From Saccharina japonica (taxonomy: Eukaryota; Sar; Phaeophyceae; Laminariales; Laminariaceae), in contig MEHQ01000781.1 of NCBI GenBank assembly GCA_008828725.1, positions 579,680-643,679 on the forward strand: a DNA stretch of 64,000 nt, read 5' to 3'. Positions 12,602 to 23,654 of this stretch are shown here, piece by piece. Every line of letters begins with the position of its first letter. Within the stretch, counting starts at the first letter, position 1. The notes under the pieces were generated by a model. It saw only the letters and a list, made by a program, of their open reading frames with translations, was not told where the DNA came from and ran no database searches. The position numbers were made by a program, and so were the translations under genes.

Positions 12602-15600
12602 GTGAGCCCATGTACAGCACAACCCGTACCGCACACGTACGTATTCAACAGCAATGCTGCAACTGGACACTCTTTCTGTAGTACTCTGTACATACTCTAC
12701 TCTGGAATTGTACTTGTACGAGTGGTTGCAATGCTGTTGCAAGTATAACGCAACGATGATGCTGCAACATCACAACATCACACGATCAGGGTCAGGGGTG
12801 GCAGTCAGGGTTCAGGGAAGACACTTGCTGACCGATTATGTTATACCTACAGGGCCTATCATACTTGCATAATTCACCATATATGTGCTCGTTTCCTTCA
12901 CGAGGACCGAATCGCTGCTCATCATCACGCAGAACGACGCAAGTTGATGGTCCACCGTTTTGCTTTTGGTTTGAACGTTTGAAATAACCGCTCGCTCCGT
13001 TACACGTATATATGTGTGTGTGTTCTTCACATTAAACCTTCCTTTCTACCCGTCGACATCCAGCACACCCAGTGTCCGTGCCGATAGCATTGTACGACTA
13101 CACCCCCGTACGTACTCGTACAGCGTCTGGGTACTCGATAGATACAAAGTCTACCGGGCTGTACCAGGTAGTGTGGAGTGGTGTAGAGTAGCGTCTGACA
13201 CTCCCATACTCTCGACCCCCGACATGCCTACGTATATATAAATATGTACTCTCTGTGTAGATGTGGAATTGTATTCTTCCCTCCGTGTATTATGCCAGTG
13301 TATTATGCCAGTATATTATTCCAGTGTACTATGCCAGTGTATTATGCATGTTTTTCCCCGAGGGCGCGTAGATGCGTAAGGAGGACCTCCGCATCACACC
13401 CCCCTCCCTCGTACGAGTACTCGTACCTATTATATGAATTGCATTGATTAATATCACAGCGTAGACTCACTGCTGTAGTCTTGATTATAGACTACCCTCG
13501 GTTATATTTTGTTATTTGTTGGGTTCATGTGTTTCATGGGCATTCGCCCCCCCCCCTCCCCCCTCCTAACGCTGTTGCATCGAAGTGCCGACTTGCCGTC
13601 ATAGCCGTGATAGTATACTACGTATTTAATTTAATATGTACAAGTGCATATATACTGATACCGTACAACACCGCTTTACCTCTTTTAGTCGGTATCCGGC
13701 ATTTCCGTACGCTGCTACTGCTGCACGTCCATAAAGACCACAACACAAGAGCAGCGGAGTGTGAATACTGCTGTTGTACTTATGATATCATAGAAGTTTG
13801 AATCAGATCGGGTCGAAATACTACTGTAGACCTACCACAGATATTAATAGTTTCGTCGTATTTCGGGCTTGTTATTTTTGTTCAGGTATCGCAACGAAGA
13901 CCGATTTCCGATGTCTCGAGTAGAAGGTGGTACGCCGTCGGCGTTGGCACACGAGCAGTCGTATGCACATATCATAGCTCTATGGCTCCATACATTACGT
14001 ACGTAGGCTAGGGGTGTATTGTATCACTAAGTACTGCTGCAGTGTATGACCTGGTATTCAATGTTTTTGGTAGAACACTCGACTCTACGAGCACGCAAAA
14101 AGTAAGGCTCCAGTTCTACAGTCAGTAGTCTACTTACGAGTACGAGTGAGAGTGCGACGTACCAGCACGTACGTACCGGCACGACGCGTAGCGGCACGTG
14201 CATTTACTTGTCGGACCACAGACACGTTTGTCCACCGTTTACGGTACACACCGTACTCGTAGTCGTACATATTACCCCTAATTTGCCAGAGAGACAACTA
14301 TGCTGCTGCTGTGAGAGTAGCATACGTTGGGACGTTGAGTGAGTGTAAAGGTATATTATGTTGTATACTCGTACTCCTTCGCAGTCTGCTCCTGTGGTAC
14401 ATAATATCAATACGACAGAACTTTAACTTTACGTAGAGCTCGAAAATGTGATACTGCTGTACAAAGGAGGGAGAGTGTGACACGTACCCGCATGCGTATC
14501 CACTACTAACTGCTGTAGTATTAGTACTGCTGTTGTAGTACCTCTCGGACTCATTTGCCGTTTAGCTGGTACTGGTATGATATGTATAGTACAGCAGCCA
14601 CTCGTTATTCGTAACATGTACTCAAGACTACAGCAGTGCATATCTTACATACGTGACGATATGCCAGGTACACGGCGTCTACCTCTCGGACTCTCGGGCA
14701 CGTGTATTTGCCGTTTATGGTGTACAGCAGCAGCAACAGCAGCGGTTTTATCATAGTCATGCTCGTATAATATTACGTAGAGAGCACCAATCAATGTATT
14801 GATGACGAGCTGTCACCACGCGTTTTGTGTACCTACGTATCGCCGACGAACGGAGAGAGGAGCGAGGAGGGGGGCGAATAGTTGCTGTCTGTATTGCTGT
14901 AGGCCGGCTCACGCGGAGACCCGAGGGCAGAGAGTATGAGTGGGGTGGCCACATCGCCAGATAGGCGGCGTGATGTGGCAAAGAGGACCGCCTCCTTTCA
15001 CTCCAAAACTCTTCAAAAGCGGCGCAACTGGACCAATCATACTCATACGGTAGATGCACACCGTAGTGTAATAAGTAAATACGCGAAGTAAACGGGCAGC
15101 TAGTAATTCCTAAGAGGTGGCCAGGTAGCCAGAACGAGAGTACCGTGTTAGTAATCTTGAAATTATTTGCATGGAATGATTGGTTGGTGGATTGATTTGT
15201 GTCGTCTGTATACACTACCCTCTCTCTTCAAAGCCGTGCGTTCCTTCAAGGAGGGTTCATGGTTACTTGAAGGCATCCTTACTATACGTACTGGTTGCGA
15301 GGCGTAAAATCACATCACCAAGGACGAGATTGCTCCAAGAATTTTGGCGTCGATTGGCGAAAGGCTACGGGGGACGGTTGTTTGCAAATATTAATAGTAA
15401 CGTTGCAAGCATCGCGCCCTGACCCAGCTCTAAATTTGTGTGGACTACGTGGGATGGGCGAGAATCCGGACCATCTATATACTCGTGGTACCAAGTAATT
15501 TGCTCTTGCTACTGCTGCTGTGCCGCCATTGGTGCGTCGTTAACAGTGGAGCCCGACACCATCGTGTTCTGGTTTTATGGAAAGTGTTTGACCAGCAGTC

Positions 15601-18600
15601 CAGTGACGTTTCACGTTCGCAGTCAGTCGAATGGTGTCATTTTGTTGCTTCCTCCGTATGTACGGCGGCACATATTGTTTCACCGGGGGTCATACGGCTT
15701 GCTGCATTGACGCAGCAGCGACAGCCATAGCAGTAGCAGCAGCAGCAGCAGCAGCAGCTTCATCCGCCGTAACAGCAGGATGGTCACCCTCGGGGCACGA
15801 ATACCCTGCGACTGCGATAGGAGGCCTCAGTGCCCCCCAAAACGCACGTCCACAGTAGAAAAGCAGCCCAGCTTCGGTAACGAAAATATGTACGAGGACG
15901 AGTATAACAAGAAAGTGTGCTTGCGTACATGCAACAACAAACTGAAGTGATAAGTAAAATGTATACTCAGACGCAACAGCTGCCGTGACTTTTGACAAAT
16001 GAATCGATGCGATTAATGCATGTACTGATTTTGTGCAAGCAAGCTGAGCTACAGCAATGCAGTGATATGTTTTCGTCGACCGTACATACGTGTTCCACGA
16101 TGCCCCATGAAGGGCACAGCAGGCCGGTGACACGATGGTATGTGGAGCCCGAGTCAACAAGTCGTCCGCAAAAGGGTGTTTGCGGTGACTAATTATTGTT
16201 CTTCGGGTGTACTAGTAGTTGTGATATCTCACCCTAGAGTATATACCTGGTGCCTCATGCCGGTATGTTTTAGTCAAAGCGGTCGATCTTTTTACTATTC
16301 GTAATACATACTATTAATATGATCCTATGACAGAATACTCGTAGGGCACGCGGCTAGATTTGTTTTGCCAAGGTGGTCGAGGGGAGAATGTAACGGCTTA
16401 TGTATCGTTGCAACAGCTTAAAGGGTGCGTGGGAAGGCGACAGGCTCATCACCATCGCCGCAAAACAACACGCAAACGCTGAAAAGCGCCGCTGCCGCCG
16501 CTGCCGCCGCCGCCGCATTTACATCAGTAGTAAAACGTGGTATTCGTTGCGAGGTCTCCGTCCGACGGTATATAGCGCTCTGGAGAAACGTCTACGCGCG
16601 AGTTTAACTCTCGATACCAAATTGTGTTCATCCCTGACCGCGAAGGGATGGTCGATGCGAGCGGTAGCCGGTAGCGGTTGCACAAGGTTATCGTCGTCGT
16701 CGTCTTCGTTGCCGTTGCAGTCGTCCGGCAGCTTCGGAGCTTCGTTCTGCAAACGACAAGCGTGGACAACACACGCACGCGCACGCACCCACGAGCATGG
16801 CCGTCGCTGCCTGTTCCTCCTGCTCCTCCTTCTAGTAGTTCCACGAGTATCAAGCACTGGTGGACGATCGACCCTAAGCTTTCACTTACAGTGGTGTATT
16901 TGGTTGTGATACACGATCACAGCAAGTATTTTGCTGTTTTTTAGTGGCATTGCGAAACGCTCGACACGAGACTCCTCGTGACGGCGTTGTAGTGTAGCGA
17001 CCAGAGGCACCATGGAACAAAATGCAACAGCACCAGTAGTGGTGTAACGGCGGCAGCGGCGGCGGCAGCGGCGACGGTAGCAGTGGTTGCAGTAAATCAC
17101 AACGGGGAGGGTAGTACCGCTGCTGTATGGTGGTTCGAAGACCCTCCTCGACACAAGCGACCAGGAGGTCGTGGGTCGTGAGGGGGGGTTTAACAGCAGA
17201 CAGAGTGCGCCAAGGACCGGTTGTGTATGTTGATAACTGCTAAAGTCTTCTCTTCCCGATTGTTGCATCGTCGATGGCGTCGAGGGTGTCGGGGACGTTC
17301 TCGTCCGTGATGTCGTTCGTGACGCCCCCTGCTGAAGATGCTGCGAAGTAGAGAGTTGAACACGTGTTCCCTTAAGTTGCTTTATATTTCGCTCGGTCTC
17401 CATATCTAGCTCTCCACCTCTACCCCTCTGTCACACATGCACCCACCCCTTTCTTTCTCCCTACCCCTTCCTCTTCCCCTTCCTCTCCATGTCACACTCT
17501 CTCTTTCACACTCTATTGCTGCACCTCTTTCTCTCTCTTTTTCTTCATCCCTCTCCCTCTCTCGTGTCTACCTCTGTCGTCCATTCCCTTCCTTGACCGC
17601 AGGTTGAATTGCATCCAGACGGATCACAAGGCCGTCATGGCCAAGGTGGAAAGCTCCTTGCATGCTCTGCACGAGGTCAGCGATCTAAAGCCATTGAAGT
17701 TGCTTCCATATAGCCGTACTGCTGTAGTGTGTGTCTGTTTTTTTCCTATTCGAGAGGTATGTGCCTGGACTACAGGTATGATGGTGGAGTTGGCGCGCAT
17801 CGCAGGCAGTTCGTTTGGGAAAGAAAGAACAGTTTTGTCAATCGAGAAACCAAGGGCGGCTTCTATATATAGGGGTAATGATAGCTTGTGTGCGCCTACA
17901 GACGTGGACTGGAGTCGGCCATTGTGCGACCCGCTACTGCTTTGGTCGATTATGACACGCTACAGGACGGCCTTGAGCGATTTATGCATGAACGCTGCCA
18001 TTGCCACGAGTATGCATCAAAGGGTAGCTGGTAGTGACTCTACCAGTATACCAGTATACGACTTTGCCCAGCTTAGAACAAATGTCGACAGGTTGCGCAC
18101 AAGCTCCTTGTTGCTTCGTCGCTCCGAATGTAATCCCAGGATGTCGGAGTTTGGGTTAAGGTTCAGAGTCAAACATACGAAGTACAGGACTATTTTGTCG
18201 TCGGAGACGAGCCAAATCCTGAGCACTGGTGGCTCGTGAACCAACGGAGCTCCAAAGTGGCCCACGCTTGGGGAATAGTCTTGATGATGACGATGATGAT
18301 GAATCGTGAAGGTGATGATCATCTTTATCACCGTCATCATCATTATCGTCATCATCGTCGTCACCATCATGCTGCCGGGGATCTGTTGGCTCCCGTCGCA
18401 AGTGGGTCCGTATATTTTATGCTTGTACTTGCCGTGAAGTGATCAAAAGAGAACACGTACACTTGAGAGGGAAATGGCATTCCCAAAATTGTTTCCTCGT
18501 TTCCAGTGTGTCGAGCAGCGCTGCCCGCAATTCATGGTCGCAGACTGCACGACGATGATCGGACGCTCACCAGCGCCCTCGCGTGCGGAATCACTGAATA

Positions 18601-21271
18601 ATAGCTCTACTATGTGCAACATCAGCTCCAGTGTTACGCAATGTTCTTTACGTGTTACTGTTTTACCGGTGTCTCCTAGGTTTTTCGCAGTTATTGCATA
18701 CTACCTGTGACCTGGTACAGCTTGAGTACTGTTACTGCTGCTGTAGAATTGCCGTGAAAACTGTATTTGCATAGTCTACCCTGGCAAATTATTTATTGCG
18801 CCTACTTCAGTCGTTTTACATACGTTACCAGATATATATATATATATGAAATCACTCATCGCTTGTCCTTCCCTCCTTCCCGGTTGTGGTTTCTATCGAC
18901 AGGCACAGGCGGCCAGGATACCGTCGGCTCAACCAGCGGCCTCCGCGCCATCACAAGCTGCACCTGCTGCTGGGGGCCGAACAATCGGCTCCCAAGAAGG
19001 CCCTGTCGGGCAAGCTGCGGCGGCGGCACCCCTCGTACCCATCGCGAGAGTGAATGAGGTGAGGTCACACCCTGCCGGTGCCAAAGTACCGATGGCTTCA
19101 TCTCCCTCCTCGCCTACCGCATGCGAGAGCGTCCATTTAGCGGCGTGCCAGCTTTTGGCTTTCTTTTTTGTGTCGTGGAATTCGCTTTGGAGGCGTGGAG
19201 GGAACGGTTCTCCCCATCCCCAACGTCTTTCGCGTTAGACCTCTGACGCGATGCGGTTTCTCGGAAAGAGGCGATAAGAAGCGGGGTGGGGGGCGGGGGA
19301 GACCTGGGGCTCTTGGACCGCGCACGCTGAGTCTGATCGTGTAGCCCGTGACCACAATGTGCCTTGAGACTCCCATACCTCGGGGGTTAATTCGTTGCCC
19401 GCATGAATGTGCGCCCGGAGCCAATACGTTTACACCCACTGCTTTGAGTGGGCGTCTGCCTGTCCATGGGGAAAGGTTCGCGACGTGCGCGAGGCAGCGC
19501 AGTCGTGGGAAAATTGGCGAACGGCGGGACGAGTGCTCGAGGCTAGCTTATGAGAGAGCAACACGGCGAGGGTGCCCTCGCCTCGGCGAAGACGGGCAGG
19601 GTGTACAATATCCTCAGATGTATGAGTGTTATTCAATCGGATTGGCGAAGATTGCGAATAGGGTGTTATCATATTGGGTTCGTAAGAGGTTTTATTCGGA
19701 AGGGCCAAGATGACAGCCTCCCACTGGAAAATAGGCAATAAGGGTGCCGCCAGATTTTTCAAGAGGATGCCCTCGGATCGGGGACTACAGTAAGGTACCT
19801 GCAGCATGTCGAGGAGGATGCTCTTGGATGGGCGAGCAGGGGGCCTTCGGCATCCAATGCTTGTGCGTCTTGTCGCCGGCGGCAAGGTCTAGGCTTTGTC
19901 CACCTACGTACCCTAGAGCTATGCCACCAGCCATCCACTCATCCAGCCATCGCCTGCATCCAACCATTCAGATATATAGAGCAACCCAAACCTCAAGCCC
20001 GGAATGCGCCACAGAAGCAGCGACCCCCTCCTCCCTCATGCCCTACGGCATTCGCAAGCACAAGGGTAGCACGCGTACGCATTACATCGCCTAGGTACGC
20101 CCCCCTCCCCCCCCCCAATAGGTTGGGTTGGTGTCGGTTGGCGACGACGCTGTAAAACATGCCTCTCACTGCGTGAGCTAGACAACCAAGGTATGTTTTG
20201 TTTTTTTGGCGGTCACCACGGCTGGATGTCTTATTAAATCATTTGTGCGCGGGGTAAGAACGTCAACCCCGCACGAGGGGAATGGTCGTATAATGTAGTG
20301 TGTGTATGGTAAGGCACTCACGAGGCAGATACATATTATACCCATTGTTGTCTCTGGAAGTGGCCACACCATAAATCACATACATTCAATAGAGGCTGTC
20401 GTCCATATGCAAGTCCGCCCCACAAGCGGTTCGTAGTAGGATGCAGCTCACCCTTCATGCGACTCGCCCAATACCTCACGGCGCTTCGCGCTGGGTGCAA
20501 GCAATGTCTGCCTGGTTGGTGAAAACCCAACCTGCTCCGTCCCGGCATTGTAGGGATGCGAGGGTCTATGGCCATATGACTACGGCCATGCATGACTGCG
20601 GCTAATGAGTACACCCCTCCCCCCGAGTGGTGTATGTTGGCGGCGCGTGTTATATTATATATATATATGGTACTGTATTAGCGTGTGTTTATTCACACTA
20701 AAGGCGGCTGCTCCCTTACTGTTGATGCTGTTGTCGTGTGCTGCTGTTCTCGCATTGACTCAGTGCCGTAAACAAGATCGTAAGTGTCCATCAAACTGGT
20801 TCAACCAACGTTAGGAAGGATAATAACAAAATCGATGCAAATTTGGTGATCTTGAGCGTTTTGTTTTTTGACAACCCGCGGAGGATACACCAACTAAAAG
20901 CATGAACACGAAAACGAAATACTCGCTCGTAAAATATCGCGGCCGTGCCCATTTTTTTGCGATTGCTTGTCGCTCGGACGTACGTTCACGCACTCACGGC
21001 CGCGCAGGTTTCTCACGGGTCGCCTGCCGATACGGCCGGGCTAGAGGTTGGCGACCTTGTCCTGCGCTTCGGCGATGTGGACATTTCCCACCCGAAGGGC
21101 CTGGGCGGCGTGGTGGACACGGTGCGAGAAAGGCAAGGGCAGGAGGTAGCCGTCACCGTGCTGAGGCGTGATGGAGTGGGGGGGCAGCAGGCCGGCACGA
21201 AGAGCTTGACGCTCGTGCCCCAGACGTGGAGCGGGAGGGGTCTACTCGGGGTGCACTTGATCCCGCCGTGA
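12366..21271 (+). CDS. PSMD9: 26S proteasome assembly chaperone PSMD9/p27/Nas2, 4 exons, 242 aa
   Basis: The spliced model (236+73+156+264 nt) reads ATG to TGA without a break and gives 242 aa; the human protein is 223. Residues about 10-103 form the Nas2 N-terminal helical domain: SLVDSDGFPLAGFDLFNVRD and then RHRLNCIQTDHKAVMAKVE, matching the LVDxEGYPRxDVDLYxVR and NDHKAVM signatures. A low-complexity Ala/Pro/Gln linker (104-147) leads to a PDZ domain (about 148-242), with PIARVNEVSHGSPADTAGLE, FGDVD and the family-typical end WSGRGLLGVHLIPP. In yeast and animals the protein binds the C-terminus of an ATPase subunit (Rpt5/PSMC3) during assembly of the 19S base. The gene converges on the NDR kinase. 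Introns are 5.0, 1.2 and 1.9 kb. Confidence 0.94.
13008..13090 (+). repeat. Dispersed repeat family F, copy 3
   Basis: TTCACATTAAACCTTCCTTT, CCCGTCGACATCCAGCACAC, then CCAGTGTCCGTGCCGATAGC. It lies in PSMD9 intron 1. Confidence 0.72.
17603..17675 (+). CDS. PSMD9: PSMD9 exon 2
   Basis: It follows a 190-nt pyrimidine-rich tract and acceptor GACCGCAG. It encodes LNCIQTDHKAVMAKVESSLH plus ALHE, the second half of the Nas2 N-domain. It ends GAG|GTCAG. An open frame continues past the donor but loses all similarity. Confidence 0.92.
18903..19058 (+). CDS. PSMD9: PSMD9 exon 3
   Basis: It follows acceptor TATCGACAG and ends AATGAG|GTGAGG. It codes for a Gln/Ala/Pro/Gly linker and then PIARVNE, the first strand of the PDZ domain (PFAKVNxV in animals). 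It joins exon 4 as ARVNE-VSHGSPA, phase 0. Confidence 0.92.
20278..20622 (+). mobile_element. Dispersed repeat family A, copy 2
   Basis: The least damaged copy, ending GAGTACACCCCTCCCCCC. It lies in PSMD9 intron 3. Confidence 0.8.
21008..21271 (+). CDS. PSMD9: PSMD9 exon 4 (PDZ domain and stop)
   Basis: It follows acceptor CGCGCAG and encodes VSHGSPADTAGLEVGDLVLR onward to GLLGVHLIPP and TGA. A small Gly/Gln insert (GVGGQQAG) extends the turn before the last strands. Confidence 0.95.
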   Translation, partial: VSHGSPADTAGLEVGDLVLRFGDVDISHPKGLGGVVDTVRERQGQEVAVTVLRRDGVGGQQAGTKSLTLVPQTWSGRGLLGVHLIPP

Positions 21272-21699
21272 AGAGCCCACCCACTTACATAAATGTGTCA
21301 ATGACTTTCATAGCTATTCGTAGCTGTTTTTGCTTCGCCGCATGCGCAAAGAAAGATTTTGGCAGCTGGCAAGAGCTTCATAATTCTGGTACACGCATGA
21401 CTCTGCTCGTGATAAATAAGTAAAAATACGGCTATACATTTGGATTGCAGGACAGGGGTCAGACATGTCGTGATCTTCCTTCTTGTCATAGCAACCGCTC
21501 TGATCTCTCCCTCGCCGGCTAGTGTATAGGGCCGGCAAACCTGCCTCCTCCTACTACGTGATGCCTGGGACAGACACAGACCAGCTTGGTGCCAAGGGCC
21601 CACCGCAAGCCCCCCCATGTGGCCGCGCGCTATCAAGTGCCTGTGGAATCGCTAGGCGCAGACGGGGGTTTTTTAGTCGGCGTGTGGCGTTGGGCGGAG

Positions 21700-21792
21700 T
21701 AGTTAGTGCCGGTTGCTGCTGCATGTAGTGCCGGTATTTGTTGGCTAGCGCGTACCGGCACTATTAGAGGGACCATTACCGGCACTATGCAC
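21700..21792. repeat. Paired inverted decamers TAGTGCCGGT / ACCGGCACTA
   Basis: Two direct copies of TAGTGCCGG (about 21705 and 21727) are followed by two copies of CCGGCACTA (about 21757 and 21779). They could fold as nested hairpins about 450 bp past the PSMD9 stop, possibly in its 3' UTR. Confidence 0.7.
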
Positions 21793-22579
21793 ACCGAGCA
21801 CGAACACTCCTCTGTAATTTGTAGTTTTCCACCTGCGGGTAGTTGGGGATTCTCTATTTGCCTGCTTTCCACTGGAGAAGAGACACCCGCCTCCGATACT
21901 CGTGCGAGCGTGCTAAAGTCGACCCTAGGTGTGCTTGGGGCCTTGCCGGCGACAATACGTACGTACTTCTGCTAATAACTGGAAATATTTACCTGGAGGG
22001 ATCTTTAGCTATCTCGGCGACGCCGGCGGGATCCGAAATCCGATCTCATACGAGCGGAGCCCATCGCATGATCAACATTTCATACATCGGCACCAACAAC
22101 CCTGTCATGTTCAGCCATTTTTTGCCCACACAAGCGTGCAGTAGACTCGAAGTCAGGTTCGTATGAGTTACGGCGCTGTTGATGATCTATTAATAGTTTT
22201 TTTAAATAAATTTCTAGCCCCTTCGCATTTGCAAACACGCTTTGCGGGAAACTCACACGAACTTAGTCTGTTCTGCAGAGTTGGTTGCTTTCTGTTTTGT
22301 GTGAAAACCATCCCAGTTACATACTGTAGATAAAACGCCCCTGGAGGGGTTTTAAGACATTCTATCATACAATTAACTTCGTACTTAAACGTATACATGA
22401 TGACCGCACATAAACGTATGACCCAGTATTTTAAGAACTGCAACTAACTTGAAATGACTTGGCAGGATAAACATTTGGTTTGGTGGTGGATTTGGGGCGG
22501 AGAAGGGTCGGGGACCTCGAAGACTCACTTGGTGGTAAAACACATGCCCAAACGGGAAGATATATGTACGTACGTATGT

Positions 22580-23095
22580 GTTCATAATGCCAACGGAAGA
22601 TAGATACAGCAAGTAATTACAACGGGAAGATGGAAGATACACGTAGCAGTACAGAAGGCAATCATGCGAACGGAAATATACAACATCAGGTGGTACCGGC
22701 GATGCCAATTGGAAGACACGTGCGGTGCGTGTATAGAGCAGTAGTGCCAACGGGAAGATTCGTGAAAAATGCCGATGGGAAGATAGAGGTAGGATTTCCC
22801 ACCGAAGGATACATGTAACACCTCGTACTGTTGTAACACTGCTGTATGCCATTGGGAAGATAGGGGGAATGCAAATGGGACCATACGACAGCATCCTATA
22901 TCATACACAGGAAGTTACAGACAGGCAGGAGGTAAGCGAGGAGGTAAGTACCGATACAGGTCCGTACATAAAGCCAACGGGAAGATACAGACAGGAGGTA
23001 AATACCAACGGCAAGATACAGGTCCGTACAAAAATGCCAACGGGCAGACGGGAAGATACATATGATGTTTTGCCAACGGCAAGACACAGATACTC
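22580..23095. repeat. Scattered ~20-bp word array (TGCCAACGGGAAGATACAG)
   Basis: The word or close variants occur about 14 times at irregular spacing, with diverged linkers. The array lies between the two gene ends. Confidence 0.8.
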
Positions 23096-23316
23096 TGTAC
23101 AACGCCAGATAGCCATGATGATTGGAGCCCGTGCATATACAGCGAGGAAGTTGGGACAGAATACTAACAGCCCATCGCGCTCGACAACTACATGCATGTA
23201 TTTCTCCACCTCCTTCTACGAGTGAGTGGAGCGCTCTCTCCTCCTTGGCTATTTCGACGAAATAATATTAGGGCACATGGCAGGTTGATAACAGGTATTA
23301 TTATACTCGTACAGAG

Positions 23317-23654
23317 CCGGTCGCCCCGGTGGGCTAGCAGGTAACCACGAAACTTGTTAGCGTCAAGGTCACGAGTTCGAGCCCCCCCGTGTGCATGCCC
23401 GTAGGGACTTTTTCTCGCAAAAAATCTTGACTAGCTGAAAGCGCGAGAGCGTGAGTTAGCAAAATTCGATGAAAATCGACGAGCGTTGGGAAGGCTGAAC
23501 CCTCTGCGCGATAAAAAATCAAGGCAAGAACCGTAGTGGGGGAGGAGGGAGAGGAGCCTACTTTGTGACCCCGGATCTGAGTTACGACTAGGGAGGGAGA
23601 AAGACGGAAGTGCAAAGATAATGAATGGGATGGAAAAAAAAAAAAAAAAAAAAA
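23317..23654 (+). mobile_element. tRNA-derived SINE, copy 1
   Basis: A head resembling a tRNA, with box A-like GGGCTAGCAGG (23331) and box B-like GAGTTCGAGCC (23373), about 43 bp apart. A 250-bp body follows and ends in a 21-base A tail (23634-23654). A second full copy lies inverted at 50365-50677. Confidence 0.82.

Noticed and set aside
17676..18239. Open frame continuing past PSMD9 exon 2
   Set aside because: Similarity to PSMD9 stops at the GAG|GTCAG donor, and exon 3 continues the family sequence in frame.
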